Shown here piece after piece: positions 1 to 7,313 of a DNA stretch of 20,093 bases. The notes beneath the pieces were generated by a model that was not told the origin of the DNA, ran no database searches, and saw only the letters and a list, made by a program, of their open reading frames with translations. The stretch covers positions 1 through 20,093 of the forward strand of contig JAJYJD010000032.1 in the NCBI GenBank assembly GCA_021789755.1, read 5' to 3'. The position numbers were made by a program, and so were the translations under genes. Numbering within the stretch: position 1 is the stretch's first letter; each line of letters opens with the position of its first letter. The stretch comes from Bacteroidota bacterium. Its GTDB lineage: Bacteria; Bacteroidota; Ignavibacteria; Kryptoniales; JAKASW01.

Positions 1-870
1 GGCAAGCCTCTCCGCTCCCCTGCCAAACTCGAGATAGAACATGTACGGCGAAGGATTCAACGCCCGGACACCCCGATAAAGCAGGAACGGATCTCCCTTG
101 AGTGGAAACTCGGCTCGCTGGGAAAGGACAACCTGAAAAATGTCTCCCTCGATAATGTAATCCTTCGCACGGGCGACCATCCCTTTGTACCGCTCTTTAG
201 TCATATTGAATTTAGCCTCACCTACCGAGCAGTTCGGCTGAGCGGAGCCATCGTCACGCGCTTCAATCGACTCGATGATCTCTTTCAAATATGCCAGCCG
301 TTCGGCGAGCACGTCACGGAAAGCCGAAGACTTCCCTGTCAGCGGTATCAGCGTGACCAGAACAATCCTGCGCTTCAGGTTGTCGACTGCGACGATGGTA
401 TCGTAGAAGTTCAGAAGCACTTCCGGCACCGGTTTGTCCGATTCCCTTAGAGGGATTGCTTCCAGGTATTTCACGAAGTCGTAGCCGAAGTATCCGACCG
501 CACCGCCGGCAAGTCTCGGAAGGTTTTCGACCGGAAAAACACTGAAGCGGGCAAAAAACTCTTTCAGTTCCGTCACCGGCGAGGATGCGGTTACTTTCTC
601 TCGCCCGTCGACCACCACCCTGCCACCGGTGATTTGAATGCTTGTAAATGGATTTATTCCCATGAAGGAATACCGGCCGATCTTCTCTCCGCCCTCTGCA
701 CTTTCGAGAAGGAAACTGTCTTTCCCCAATTTACGCAGCCTCATGTAGAGTCCCACCGGGGTGTAAATATCCTGCAGGCTCTCGACAACTACCGGGAAGT
801 GTGTGTAGCCCGCCGCTTTCGCCCTCTCGAGCTCGCTGATCTCCGGAATGCGCCCAATGGTCAACGGCAT
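1..870 (-). CDS. trpE: Anthranilate synthase component I (partial, C-terminus off left edge)
   Basis: This gene makes the chorismate-binding subunit that converts chorismate to anthranilate, the first committed step of tryptophan synthesis, using ammonia from a glutaminase partner. I translated 290 residues in an open frame running off the window; the family is usually near 500 residues, so the catalytic C-terminal part is mostly missing. Visible are IYTPVGLYMRL near residue 35, the LLES motif at 54-57 and NPSPYMFYL at 272-280. LLES and NPSPYM form the tryptophan feedback site in known TrpE proteins, which favours TrpE over PabB. The ATG at 868-870 is preceded by a weak GGATGTGGA. The gene starts 61 bases after ltaE, and I see no attenuator or strong promoter in that gap. 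It is probably the last visible gene of the operon; the rest of the trp pathway may lie to the left. Confidence 0.93.
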   Translation of the reverse strand, partial: MPLTIGRIPEISELERAKAAGYTHFPVVVESLQDIYTPVGLYMRLRKLGKDSFLLESAEGGEKIGRYSFMGINPFTSIQITGGRVVVDGREKVTASSPVTELKEFFARFSVFPVENLPRLAGGAVGYFGYDFVKYLEAIPLRESDKPVPEVLLNFYDTIVAVDNLKRRIVLVTLIPLTGKSSAFRDVLAERLAYLKEIIESIEARDDGSAQPNCSVGEAKFNMTKERYKGMVARAKDYIIEGDIFQVVLSQRAEFPLKGDPFLLYRGVRALNPSPYMFYLEFGRGAERLA

Positions 871-931
871 TGATCCACATCCGGGTTCTTGCGGTAATCC
901 GTTTGTACAGACTTCAACTGCCAGGCTATCA

Positions 932-1948
932 TCAGGAGGCAGACATCTTCGTCAGCGTCTCCGCGGCCTTCCTGACATTCTCCATCGAGACGTCGAGGTG
1001 AGTGACGGCTCGGAGCTTCCCCGCACTCCCCGCCGAAAGAAGGACGCCGGCAGACTTCGCTTCTGCAATGAACTTTTCAATGCCGATACGGTGCTTGATC
1101 CCGAATATTATTATGTTCGTCTCCACATGGCCGACATTCACTTCAAACATGGACGATTCGCTCAGTATTCTCGCGAAGTTCTTTGCCTTCTCATGATCTT
1201 CAGCCAACCTGCGGAAGTTGTTCTCGAGAGCGTAAAGTCCTGCAGCGGCAAGTATTCCGGCCTGCCTCATCCCGCCCCCGAAAATCTTTCTGAATCGCTT
1301 TGCCCTTCCGATATATTCCCTGGTCCCGGTCAGCACCGAGCCGACCGGAGCTCCGAGTCCTTTTGAAAGACAAACAGATACGGAGTCAAAATGCTTCGCG
1401 TACTCCGAGACTTTTATCCCTGTCGCGACAGAGGCGTTCCACAGCCGGGCGCCGTCGAGATGATATTTCAGCCCGTGTTTCACGGCGACATCCCGGATCT
1501 CCTCAATCAGCTTCATCGGGTAAATGCTGCCGCCGCCGCGGTTATGCGTGTTCTCCACGCAGACAAGCCGCGTAGGCATCATGTAATAAACGTCCGGCCT
1601 GATTGCATCCTCGACATCTTTGGCGGTCATCAAGCCGCGCACACCGGGGACGGGATTAATCTGCACTCCCGACAAAAGAGAAGGCGCTCCGGTCTCGTAA
1701 TTGAAAATGTGCGAATCCCTCTCCACGATTACCTCGTCTCCCGGTGTCGTGTGTGTTTTCAAGGCAAGTTGGTTAGACATCACTCCACTGGGAACAAACA
1801 GTGCGCTCTCTTTCCCAAGCAGTTCCGCAACAGTCTCCTGAAGCCGGTTCATTGTCGGGTCTTCCCCGAAAACATCGTCACCCACTTCGGCGTTCGCCAT
1901 TGCCTTCCGCATGGCTTCGCTCGGTTTCGTGACGGTATCGCTCCTCAA
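932..1948 (-). CDS. ltaE: Low-specificity L-threonine aldolase
   Basis: This is a PLP-dependent cytoplasmic enzyme that cleaves L-threonine or L-allo-threonine to glycine and acetaldehyde. The RSDTVTKP start of the family, GDDVFGEDP (about 23-31), the HLDGARLWNA block (about 163-172, with the cofactor-facing Asp165) and the PLP lysine in CLSKGLGAP (Lys196) are all present, and the length of about 340 is normal. The start is odd. The family usually begins MIDLRSDT, and I-D-L is encoded here, but no ATG or GTG precedes it. The only ordinary choice is TTG at 1946-1948, one base after the lnt stop. ATT at 1952-1954, or ACG at 1961-1963 lying 8 bases after an AAGGAG at 1972-1977, would keep the conserved residues. 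Translational coupling to lnt is likely. The enzyme identity is secure; the start is not. Confidence 0.93.
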   Translation of the reverse strand: MRSDTVTKPSEAMRKAMANAEVGDDVFGEDPTMNRLQETVAELLGKESALFVPSGVMSNQLALKTHTTPGDEVIVERDSHIFNYETGAPSLLSGVQINPVPGVRGLMTAKDVEDAIRPDVYYMMPTRLVCVENTHNRGGGSIYPMKLIEEIRDVAVKHGLKYHLDGARLWNASVATGIKVSEYAKHFDSVSVCLSKGLGAPVGSVLTGTREYIGRAKRFRKIFGGGMRQAGILAAAGLYALENNFRRLAEDHEKAKNFARILSESSMFEVNVGHVETNIIIFGIKHRIGIEKFIAEAKSAGVLLSAGSAGKLRAVTHLDVSMENVRKAAETLTKMSAS

Positions 1949-1949
1949 A

Positions 1950-3587
1950 TCAATGTAATTCGTTTGAATCTCTCCTTGTTTCTCTGTTTTTAAATTTAAG
2001 AAAAAGTCCTATAAGAATGGACGCCGCAGAAATTATTTCTGCGAAATGGGCGATCCAGTTCCCGTGTTTCGAATAGAAAGTGACGGTTTTATCGATGGGA
2101 ATATTCTCTGTCAGTGTGGCCACTTCCCCATATTTCGTCGGCTTGCCGATATACCTGCCGTAAGGGTCGAGAAATTCCGAGATGCCTGTGTTGGCAGATC
2201 TGACAATCGCTTTCCTGTTTTCGACCGCGCGCATGATCGCGTAAGCGGCGTGCTGATACGGCCCGGATGTGTTACCGTACCAGCCATCGTTGGTTATGAT
2301 CACGAGGAAATCGGCGCCGCGCTTTGCGAATTCACGCACGTAACCAGGGAACACACTCTCGTAGCAAATTACAGTGGAGAACTTCTCTCCACCCGCCAAT
2401 TTGAATACGGTCGTATCGGTACCCATTGCCCAATTGCTTATGCCCACACCCCATTTCAGCGGTTTGATCAGGAATGGCAGGGCATCGGCATAAGGCAATC
2501 TCTCAGCGAACGGAACCAGTATGATCTTTTCGTACGTCTGGTATCGATTTGAATGCGGCAGGAAGAGCGCCGCACCGTTGTAAGCGTCGTAATACTCGTG
2601 CATGTAGTCATCATAGTGGCTGCTCGGCTTGGCTTCGTTGCTGTCAGGATAATACCTGGCAAGCGGGAGACCGCTCAGAAGAGAGATTCCGGTTGTGTCG
2701 ATGAAGCTCTGCAATTCGTTTCGGTAGAAACTGAGCTGTGGGAGCAGAAGGTAAAATGGAATCGCCGTCTCCGGCCAGACCACCAGGTCAGCCCTGCGAT
2801 GCAACGCAAGGTATGTTTCGTTCTCATAAGTTCGAAGAATCTCGGTCGGACTTCCGGCCCATTTTACGTACGGGTCGATATTAGGTTGAACGATAGTCAC
2901 CCTCAGTTTATCAGCGAATCGCGAACGGGATGCTCTCACAAGAACGCTCAGACCATATAACTCCGGTACGATCACGAACAATAAGGCAACAGCGACAGAC
3001 AAGATGGCCCCGTCCCGCTTACCTCCACCAAGGAGCAACATTACCGCGTAAGCCAGGAGCGAGTTGACGATAAGTATCTGGAGCGAAATTCCAAATAAGC
3101 CTGTGAATGAAGCAAATTGAATCCCAGGAAGATTGTAGCATTGCGAGTATCCTACTGTAAGCCACGGGAACGCTACCTGTGTGATCGAATGGAGGTGTTC
3201 AAACGACAGGTACAAAAACGGGAACAGAAGTACCGTCGCTCTTCCCAGCCTCTTGCGGAGAAAATGATAGAACAGGATCGGGACCGCGAAGAAAAGGGGA
3301 TGTCCTATGATCAGGGCTGCCGCACCGACCATCATGAACGGATCGGTTTCCTTGCTCCAGCCGCCGACCCAGTATAGAGCGATAATATTGAAAACAAGAA
3401 AAGTGAAATACGATAGTTTCAAAACCTCTCTGTAGTTTCCTGCATTGTCGATGGCGAACAAGAACGGAATAAAAGCGACAAATGCCAGCCATTCGAAATG
3501 GAAGGGAGGAAAAGAAAGCCCCAGGAGGAGCCCGGTCACTAACCCGAGGGTAAGTTTTGAATCGAAGAATGTTCGCGTCTTAGTCAT
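1950..3587 (-). CDS. lnt: Apolipoprotein N-acyltransferase
   Basis: Lnt is an inner-membrane enzyme that transfers an acyl chain from phospholipid to the N-terminal cysteine of apolipoproteins, the last step of lipoprotein maturation in diderm bacteria. The 545-residue protein has hydrophobic segments over about residues 12-215, then a nitrilase-like periplasmic domain (about 225-500) and a last membrane helix near 514-530. The expected Glu-Lys-Cys triad can be placed at Glu273 (WPETAIP), Lys354 (YEKIILVPF) and Cys408 (ICYESVFP). ITNDGWYG and AVENRK, typical of the family, follow the cysteine. The ATG lies 6 bases after the stop of the PHP-like gene and has little ribosome-binding sequence of its own, so coupled translation is likely. 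The TGA stop is one base from the ltaE TTG. Confidence 0.96.
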   Translation of the reverse strand: MTKTRTFFDSKLTLGLVTGLLLGLSFPPFHFEWLAFVAFIPFLFAIDNAGNYREVLKLSYFTFLVFNIIALYWVGGWSKETDPFMMVGAAALIIGHPLFFAVPILFYHFLRKRLGRATVLLFPFLYLSFEHLHSITQVAFPWLTVGYSQCYNLPGIQFASFTGLFGISLQILIVNSLLAYAVMLLLGGGKRDGAILSVAVALLFVIVPELYGLSVLVRASRSRFADKLRVTIVQPNIDPYVKWAGSPTEILRTYENETYLALHRRADLVVWPETAIPFYLLLPQLSFYRNELQSFIDTTGISLLSGLPLARYYPDSNEAKPSSHYDDYMHEYYDAYNGAALFLPHSNRYQTYEKIILVPFAERLPYADALPFLIKPLKWGVGISNWAMGTDTTVFKLAGGEKFSTVICYESVFPGYVREFAKRGADFLVIITNDGWYGNTSGPYQHAAYAIMRAVENRKAIVRSANTGISEFLDPYGRYIGKPTKYGEVATLTENIPIDKTVTFYSKHGNWIAHFAEIISAASILIGLFLKFKNRETRRDSNELH

Positions 3588-3593
3588 CGGCCA

Positions 3594-4796
3594 CTATTTA
3601 TAAACATAAATTGGGTTTGATAAAATCCACGGGTATAACCTTTTTATGAAGAGTGGGAGCATGCTTCTCTTCTGGAATACCTGCACCCTGTAGGTGCCCG
3701 GCATATCGACGGTGATATCGACCCGTCCTGCATTTTCATAAGACCCCAGAATCCTGCCGTCTCGCAGTATCTGCGTCTCAACGTCATCGCTGTCCGGCAG
3801 CAATATTTGGATTGCAACCTTTCCCTGCAATCGCAGGCTGTCGCCCATAACGGCCTCGGTGCTCCCTGACCTGGCAGTGAACAGGAACCCCCTGGCGGGT
3901 TCGAGCCCGGAGAAGGCGACAAACAGGTTCCCTTTTCTAATGGCGGCCAGTGTGAGCTCACGGTCATGCCGGTACAACGCATTATACGGCGTTCTTGTCA
4001 CGATGATCGTGTGAACGAGGTTGAACATGCTTTCATACGACGGGAATAGCCAGTACTTGTTGCCTCCCATGTTTATTTTGGAACGAGCTCCGAGCCCGCC
4101 TATCCCCACTATTCTACCGGTTTCATTCAAGCTGTCAAATTCGTTGATCCGTTTTGCCGGATATCGGAGAATGTAGTTTAAGGAACGCGGATCGGCCGAA
4201 AAGGACAGGAAAGCACCGAAGATTTTGTTGATCTGAAAAATACTGAGCATGTCTTTCCAGCTACGGTCAAAGTTGTATATCTCAATTCCGCGGAAATTCC
4301 TTTTAGTATTCGCACTGACAAATCCATGCATTGATGAATCGGATGCCCGAGAGAGAATAACGATACTTCCTTTGCGCGAAGCATCGCTGAGAACAGAATC
4401 GACGCTTATCCCGTCCTTCGGCAAAAGAGGAAGGCTGTCTCCTATTATCAGATACCGATCCTCTCCGTTATGTCCGGAGATCTCGACCGCCGGAATTATA
4501 AGAGTCATTCCCCATCGTCTATCGAGGTTGTCGAGCATCGGTTTGACGGTATTAAGGTCTGTGACTATTGCGAAATGAATACCGAGAGAATCGCAACTCC
4601 TACCGATCTCTTCATACGTGGCGCTGCCGTCTGAATACGTCGTATGGATATTAATAACGCCCGAGTATTCGTAGTATTTGCCGAACTCCACACTTTCGTA
4701 GCGGCTCACGTGGTAAACCAGAAAAGGATTCAAAATTGACAGGACTGCAATGGCGGCAACGATTGCTCCGCCCCATTTCAGAAGTTTATTGAGCAT
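3594..4796 (-). CDS. Membrane-anchored PHP-domain-like protein with degenerate metal site
   Basis: This 400-residue protein has one hydrophobic N-terminal segment (about 10-28), so it is probably anchored with most of the chain outside the cytoplasm. Residues 46-240 follow the layout of a PHP (polymerase and histidinol phosphatase) metal-dependent phosphoesterase: INIHTTYSDG at 48-57, IVTDLNTV at 77-84, AVEIS at 103-107, GIEIYN at 170-175. Typical family motifs are HxHxxxSDG, TDHNT, EIS, a His after a hydrophobic strand, and SDAH. Here the first His is Asn49, TDHN has become TDLN (Leu81), the later His falls in VILSRAS, and the SDAH equivalent reads GLGARS. Most metal ligands are therefore missing, and hydrolase activity is doubtful. 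Residues about 300-400 look like a beta-rich C-terminal domain I do not recognise. The start overlaps the DedA gene by 11 bases, and lnt follows 6 bases later, so an envelope role is possible. Substrate is unknown. Confidence 0.72.
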   Translation of the reverse strand: MLNKLLKWGGAIVAAIAVLSILNPFLVYHVSRYESVEFGKYYEYSGVINIHTTYSDGSATYEEIGRSCDSLGIHFAIVTDLNTVKPMLDNLDRRWGMTLIIPAVEISGHNGEDRYLIIGDSLPLLPKDGISVDSVLSDASRKGSIVILSRASDSSMHGFVSANTKRNFRGIEIYNFDRSWKDMLSIFQINKIFGAFLSFSADPRSLNYILRYPAKRINEFDSLNETGRIVGIGGLGARSKINMGGNKYWLFPSYESMFNLVHTIIVTRTPYNALYRHDRELTLAAIRKGNLFVAFSGLEPARGFLFTARSGSTEAVMGDSLRLQGKVAIQILLPDSDDVETQILRDGRILGSYENAGRVDITVDMPGTYRVQVFQKRSMLPLFIKRLYPWILSNPIYVYK

Positions 4797-5400
4797 GCCT
4801 GCGATTGACGAAGTATCTTACTGTAAGCAAAACTGCGATGACCAAGATGAGTACACCGATCACGGTTCCGTAGATGTCGAGATAGTGGTCAAGCCGTTTC
4901 CAGTTGTGTCCGAGTACGTAGCCTCCGTAAATGAGCAGGGTGTTCCATAGAAGGGCACTCAGCGCAGACAGAGGCAGCGTGATGGCGACGGGCAATTCAG
5001 AAAGTCCGACAAAGAATGAAATCACTGCCCTTGTCCCGGAAAGGAAGCGATTCGCGATTACAAGGCCATACCCGTATTTTGCGAACCATTTTTCAGCCTG
5101 CTTGATTTTATCGAACGGAAGAAAAGCCGGTTTTCCCGCGTCCACAAGTTTCTTCCCGAGAAAAAAACCGACATAGTACATGGTGGCAAAACCTGCCGTG
5201 CTGCCAATAGTTGCCGACAGCGCCGCCGCGGCAAAATCCAGCTTACCCATTCCTACCAGCGATCCACCGAAGGCGATCACCAGGTCACTCGGGGTCGGAG
5301 GAAATATGTTCTCAACGAATGCAAACAAGAACAGCGCAAAGTAGAGATAGGCAGGCTCCGTTTGATTGAGAACGGCGACAAGGCTGTCTAAGTGCGTCAC
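4786..5400 (-). CDS. DedA/VTT-family membrane protein
   Basis: DedA proteins are polytopic inner-membrane proteins; some relatives move undecaprenyl phosphate or phosphatidylethanolamine, and others affect membrane homeostasis. This one has 204 residues from the chosen GTG. Visible are the family motif ENIFPPTPSDL (about 30-40), a glycine-rich hydrophobic stretch at 56-82, NRFLSGTRAVISFFVG (about 117-132) and a C-terminal hydrophobic helix near 175-195. The usual Arg-rich motif has a PG pair; here it reads FLSGTR, so the proline is replaced by serine. I chose the GTG at 5398-5400, which overlaps the ispF TGA in a GTGA. A longer frame would overlap ispF by 34 bases for no gain. The stop lies inside the start of the PHP-like gene. 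The individual substrate cannot be told from sequence. Confidence 0.9.
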   Translation of the reverse strand: MTHLDSLVAVLNQTEPAYLYFALFLFAFVENIFPPTPSDLVIAFGGSLVGMGKLDFAAAALSATIGSTAGFATMYYVGFFLGKKLVDAGKPAFLPFDKIKQAEKWFAKYGYGLVIANRFLSGTRAVISFFVGLSELPVAITLPLSALSALLWNTLLIYGGYVLGHNWKRLDHYLDIYGTVIGVLILVIAVLLTVRYFVNRRHAQ

Positions 5401-5864
5401 AGCTCTTCCATCAGAACCACGGCATAACACGCAATCGCGTTTTTCGAGAAGGACGTCCCCTCAGTTGTCTTCGCCTTCACTGAAACGCGGTCAGTCTGAA
5501 TGCCGCAACCCGCGGCGACGGATGCACGGATTATCTCGTATGATTTACTGAGCTTCGGCTGATCCGCGATAAGAACCAGATCAATATTATGCAATGCCAG
5601 CTTAGCCTTCGACGCCTGTTCAAGTGCAAATCCAAGGATTCGCATGCTGTCAATCCCCTCTGTTTCTTTGTCGTCGTCACGGAAGTGCATGCCGATATCC
5701 CCCGCGGCGGAGGCACCGAGTATGGCATCGCTGAGCGCGTGCAGGATTACGTCTCCGTCCGAATGCCCTATGAGGCCCTTTTGGAATTCGATAGTGGCGC
5801 CGCCCAGCTTAAGCGGTCTCCGGTCAACCAGCTCGTGCGCATCAAATCCAAGTCCTATCCTCAT
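5397..5864 (-). CDS. ispF: 2-C-methyl-D-erythritol 2,4-cyclodiphosphate synthase
   Basis: IspF carries out the ring-forming step of the MEP isoprenoid pathway: CDP-methylerythritol 2-phosphate becomes the 2,4-cyclodiphosphate with release of CMP. The 155-residue length is normal for this homotrimeric enzyme. Zinc ligands expected from the family are present as Asp8 and His10 (GFDAHEL) and His42 (after GHSDGD at 33-38). The DIGMHF block (56-61) and the KAKTTEG motif near 129-135 are also conserved. Its ATG overlaps the acylphosphatase stop as ATGA, and its own TGA overlaps the GTG of the DedA gene. It is the only MEP-pathway gene in the window, so its place here seems to reflect operon packing more than pathway clustering. 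Confidence 0.97.
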   Translation of the reverse strand: MRIGLGFDAHELVDRRPLKLGGATIEFQKGLIGHSDGDVILHALSDAILGASAAGDIGMHFRDDDKETEGIDSMRILGFALEQASKAKLALHNIDLVLIADQPKLSKSYEIIRASVAAGCGIQTDRVSVKAKTTEGTSFSKNAIACYAVVLMEEL

Positions 5865-6136
5865 AGCCCCTGGAATCCCTCAAACTCAAAGGTGGGATTC
5901 TCCCAGTCAATTCTGATATCGGTCACGTGCGCCGATATGGGTCCTCGCCGGAGTTCACTGATAAATTCCTGGATTAGGCCGCGTTCACCTTCCGCAACGA
6001 CTTCAACTCCCCCGTCGACCAGATTCCGGGCGAAACCTCTTATTCCGAATGTGTTCGCTTTTCGGATCGCGAAGTAACGGTATCCAACTCCCTGCACGAG
6101 ACCGCTTACGTGGAGATGGGCTCTTGCGTCATTCAC
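5861..6136 (-). CDS. acyP: Acylphosphatase
   Basis: This is a small cytoplasmic enzyme that hydrolyses the carboxyl-phosphate bond of acyl phosphates. The 91-residue protein contains the two signature stretches: SGLVQGVGYR (11-20, with the phosphate-binding Arg20) and GFARNLVDGGVEV (about 34-46, with the catalytic Asn38). I chose the GTG at 6134-6136, because an AGGAG lies 8 bases upstream and the resulting N-terminus fits the family length. A TTG at 6157 would add seven unsupported residues. The start overlaps the end of the alanyl-tRNA editing gene by 8 bases, and the stop overlaps the ispF ATG by 4. The physiological role of bacterial acylphosphatase is generally unclear, and the neighbours do not settle it. 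Confidence 0.94.
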   Translation of the reverse strand: MNDARAHLHVSGLVQGVGYRYFAIRKANTFGIRGFARNLVDGGVEVVAEGERGLIQEFISELRRGPISAHVTDIRIDWENPTFEFEGFQGL

Positions 6137-7313
6137 CCTGCAGACTCCTGCTGACAACAGCTACAACCTCGCCGATTTGTGATCCTTCAAATGCGATGGA
6201 ATAGAACCCGCTTCGTCCGCCGCCCTTGACGCCGCACTTTGAACGCAACTCGTTTAGAATTTCCGAAGCGATTTTCTCTTCCACATTGAGACTCAGATTC
6301 ATGTAGCAAATATTTCCCTCGATGCGGTGAAAAGCAAACGAGGATTTCATTTTGTGAGAGACACAGCTTGCCACAAGCCGGAGTTCGTCGGTGGTCTGAA
6401 GCTCGGAAGATAAATCAATAGATCTAAATACCTCGGAGAATTCTCCAGACCTGGCAATCAACTTGTTACACAGTTCATCAAGCATCTTTCCGGTCAGAAA
6501 CCTGATCCTGCTATCTTTCTCCTGCAGCTGGGCCTTCAATCTCTCGATGGCTGACGGAATCTCCTCTACCCCCGTCGAAAGACTCCTTGAGCTGTCATGT
6601 GTCGATTTCAGAAGTTCATAATACCGCCTGATTGCCCTGGTTCCACAGTAGAATTCAATGCGAACGAGCGCGCTCTTTACCTTCTCTATATTTCCAGTGA
6701 GAATAACACCGATCTCTGATGTGTGCGTGCAGTGTGTCCCCCCGCAAGGAGACATGTCGAAATCCCTGACTTCGATTATCCTGACCGTCCCTTCGACCTT
6801 CGGCGGCTTGCGTAGATTGAATGAGCTTATACTTTCTCGATCGGCAAAATGGACGACGACGGGTCTGTTCTCCAGTATGACCCTGTTCGCCTCTGCCACG
6901 ACTTTCGCTACTTCATCCCCGGTAGGCTGTCGTGAAAGATCGATCGTCCCTGTGTAGTCCCCCAGGCGCGAGGAGACAGTCTCGATATCGAAAAGATTTT
7001 CAAATGCAGCCGAGAGAATATGCTGGCCCGTATGCTGCTGCATGTTCCTGAACCTGCGATCCCAGTTTATGCGGCAGTCTACTCTGCCGACGGGGACCTC
7101 CGCCGAAACGACGTGGAGAATACGGCCGTCTTCCTCGAAAACGTCGAGCACTTCTTTATCTCCGATGAACCCGGTATCGTGTTCCTGTCCTCCGGAGGTC
7201 GGGTAAAAATAGCTGTTGTCCAGCGCAACCAAAAACTTATCATCTCTTTTTGACGACTCGGTCACGGTCGCGCCAAATTTCACGGTATACGGATCGTTGT
7301 AGTAAGGTCTCAT
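6129..7313 (-). CDS. Free-standing alanyl-tRNA editing protein (AlaX-like, with DHHA1 domain)
   Basis: This 394-residue protein looks like the editing half of alanyl-tRNA synthetase without the aminoacylation domain. Such AlaX proteins hydrolyse Ser-tRNA(Ala) or Gly-tRNA(Ala) in trans. The N-terminal beta-barrel part carries PTSGGQEHDTG (38-48). The zinc-binding pairs of the editing site are both intact: HTGQH (His94, His98) and CGGTH (Cys190, His194). Residues about 255-300 look like a coiled-coil linker, and the C-terminus has the GVKGGGRSGF motif of DHHA1/C-Ala domains. The domain set corresponds to the long AlaX form. The gene starts with ATGA, overlapping the stop of the metal transporter. 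A true AlaRS is ruled out because no class II synthetase motifs precede the editing domain. Confidence 0.9.
   Translation of the reverse strand: MRPYYNDPYTVKFGATVTESSKRDDKFLVALDNSYFYPTSGGQEHDTGFIGDKEVLDVFEEDGRILHVVSAEVPVGRVDCRINWDRRFRNMQQHTGQHILSAAFENLFDIETVSSRLGDYTGTIDLSRQPTGDEVAKVVAEANRVILENRPVVVHFADRESISSFNLRKPPKVEGTVRIIEVRDFDMSPCGGTHCTHTSEIGVILTGNIEKVKSALVRIEFYCGTRAIRRYYELLKSTHDSSRSLSTGVEEIPSAIERLKAQLQEKDSRIRFLTGKMLDELCNKLIARSGEFSEVFRSIDLSSELQTTDELRLVASCVSHKMKSSFAFHRIEGNICYMNLSLNVEEKIASEILNELRSKCGVKGGGRSGFYSIAFEGSQIGEVVAVVSRSLQGE

Noticed and set aside
871..931. Search for a trp attenuator or leader peptide ahead of trpE
   Set aside because: The gap is 61 bases with no stacked Trp codons, no T-run hairpin and no promoter pattern.
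1391..1993. Plus-strand open frame of 200 codons opposite ltaE, and similar ones opposite acnA and lnt
   Set aside because: Each overlaps a conserved gene fully, its product is rich in Arg, His and Cys, and no ribosome site stands before it.
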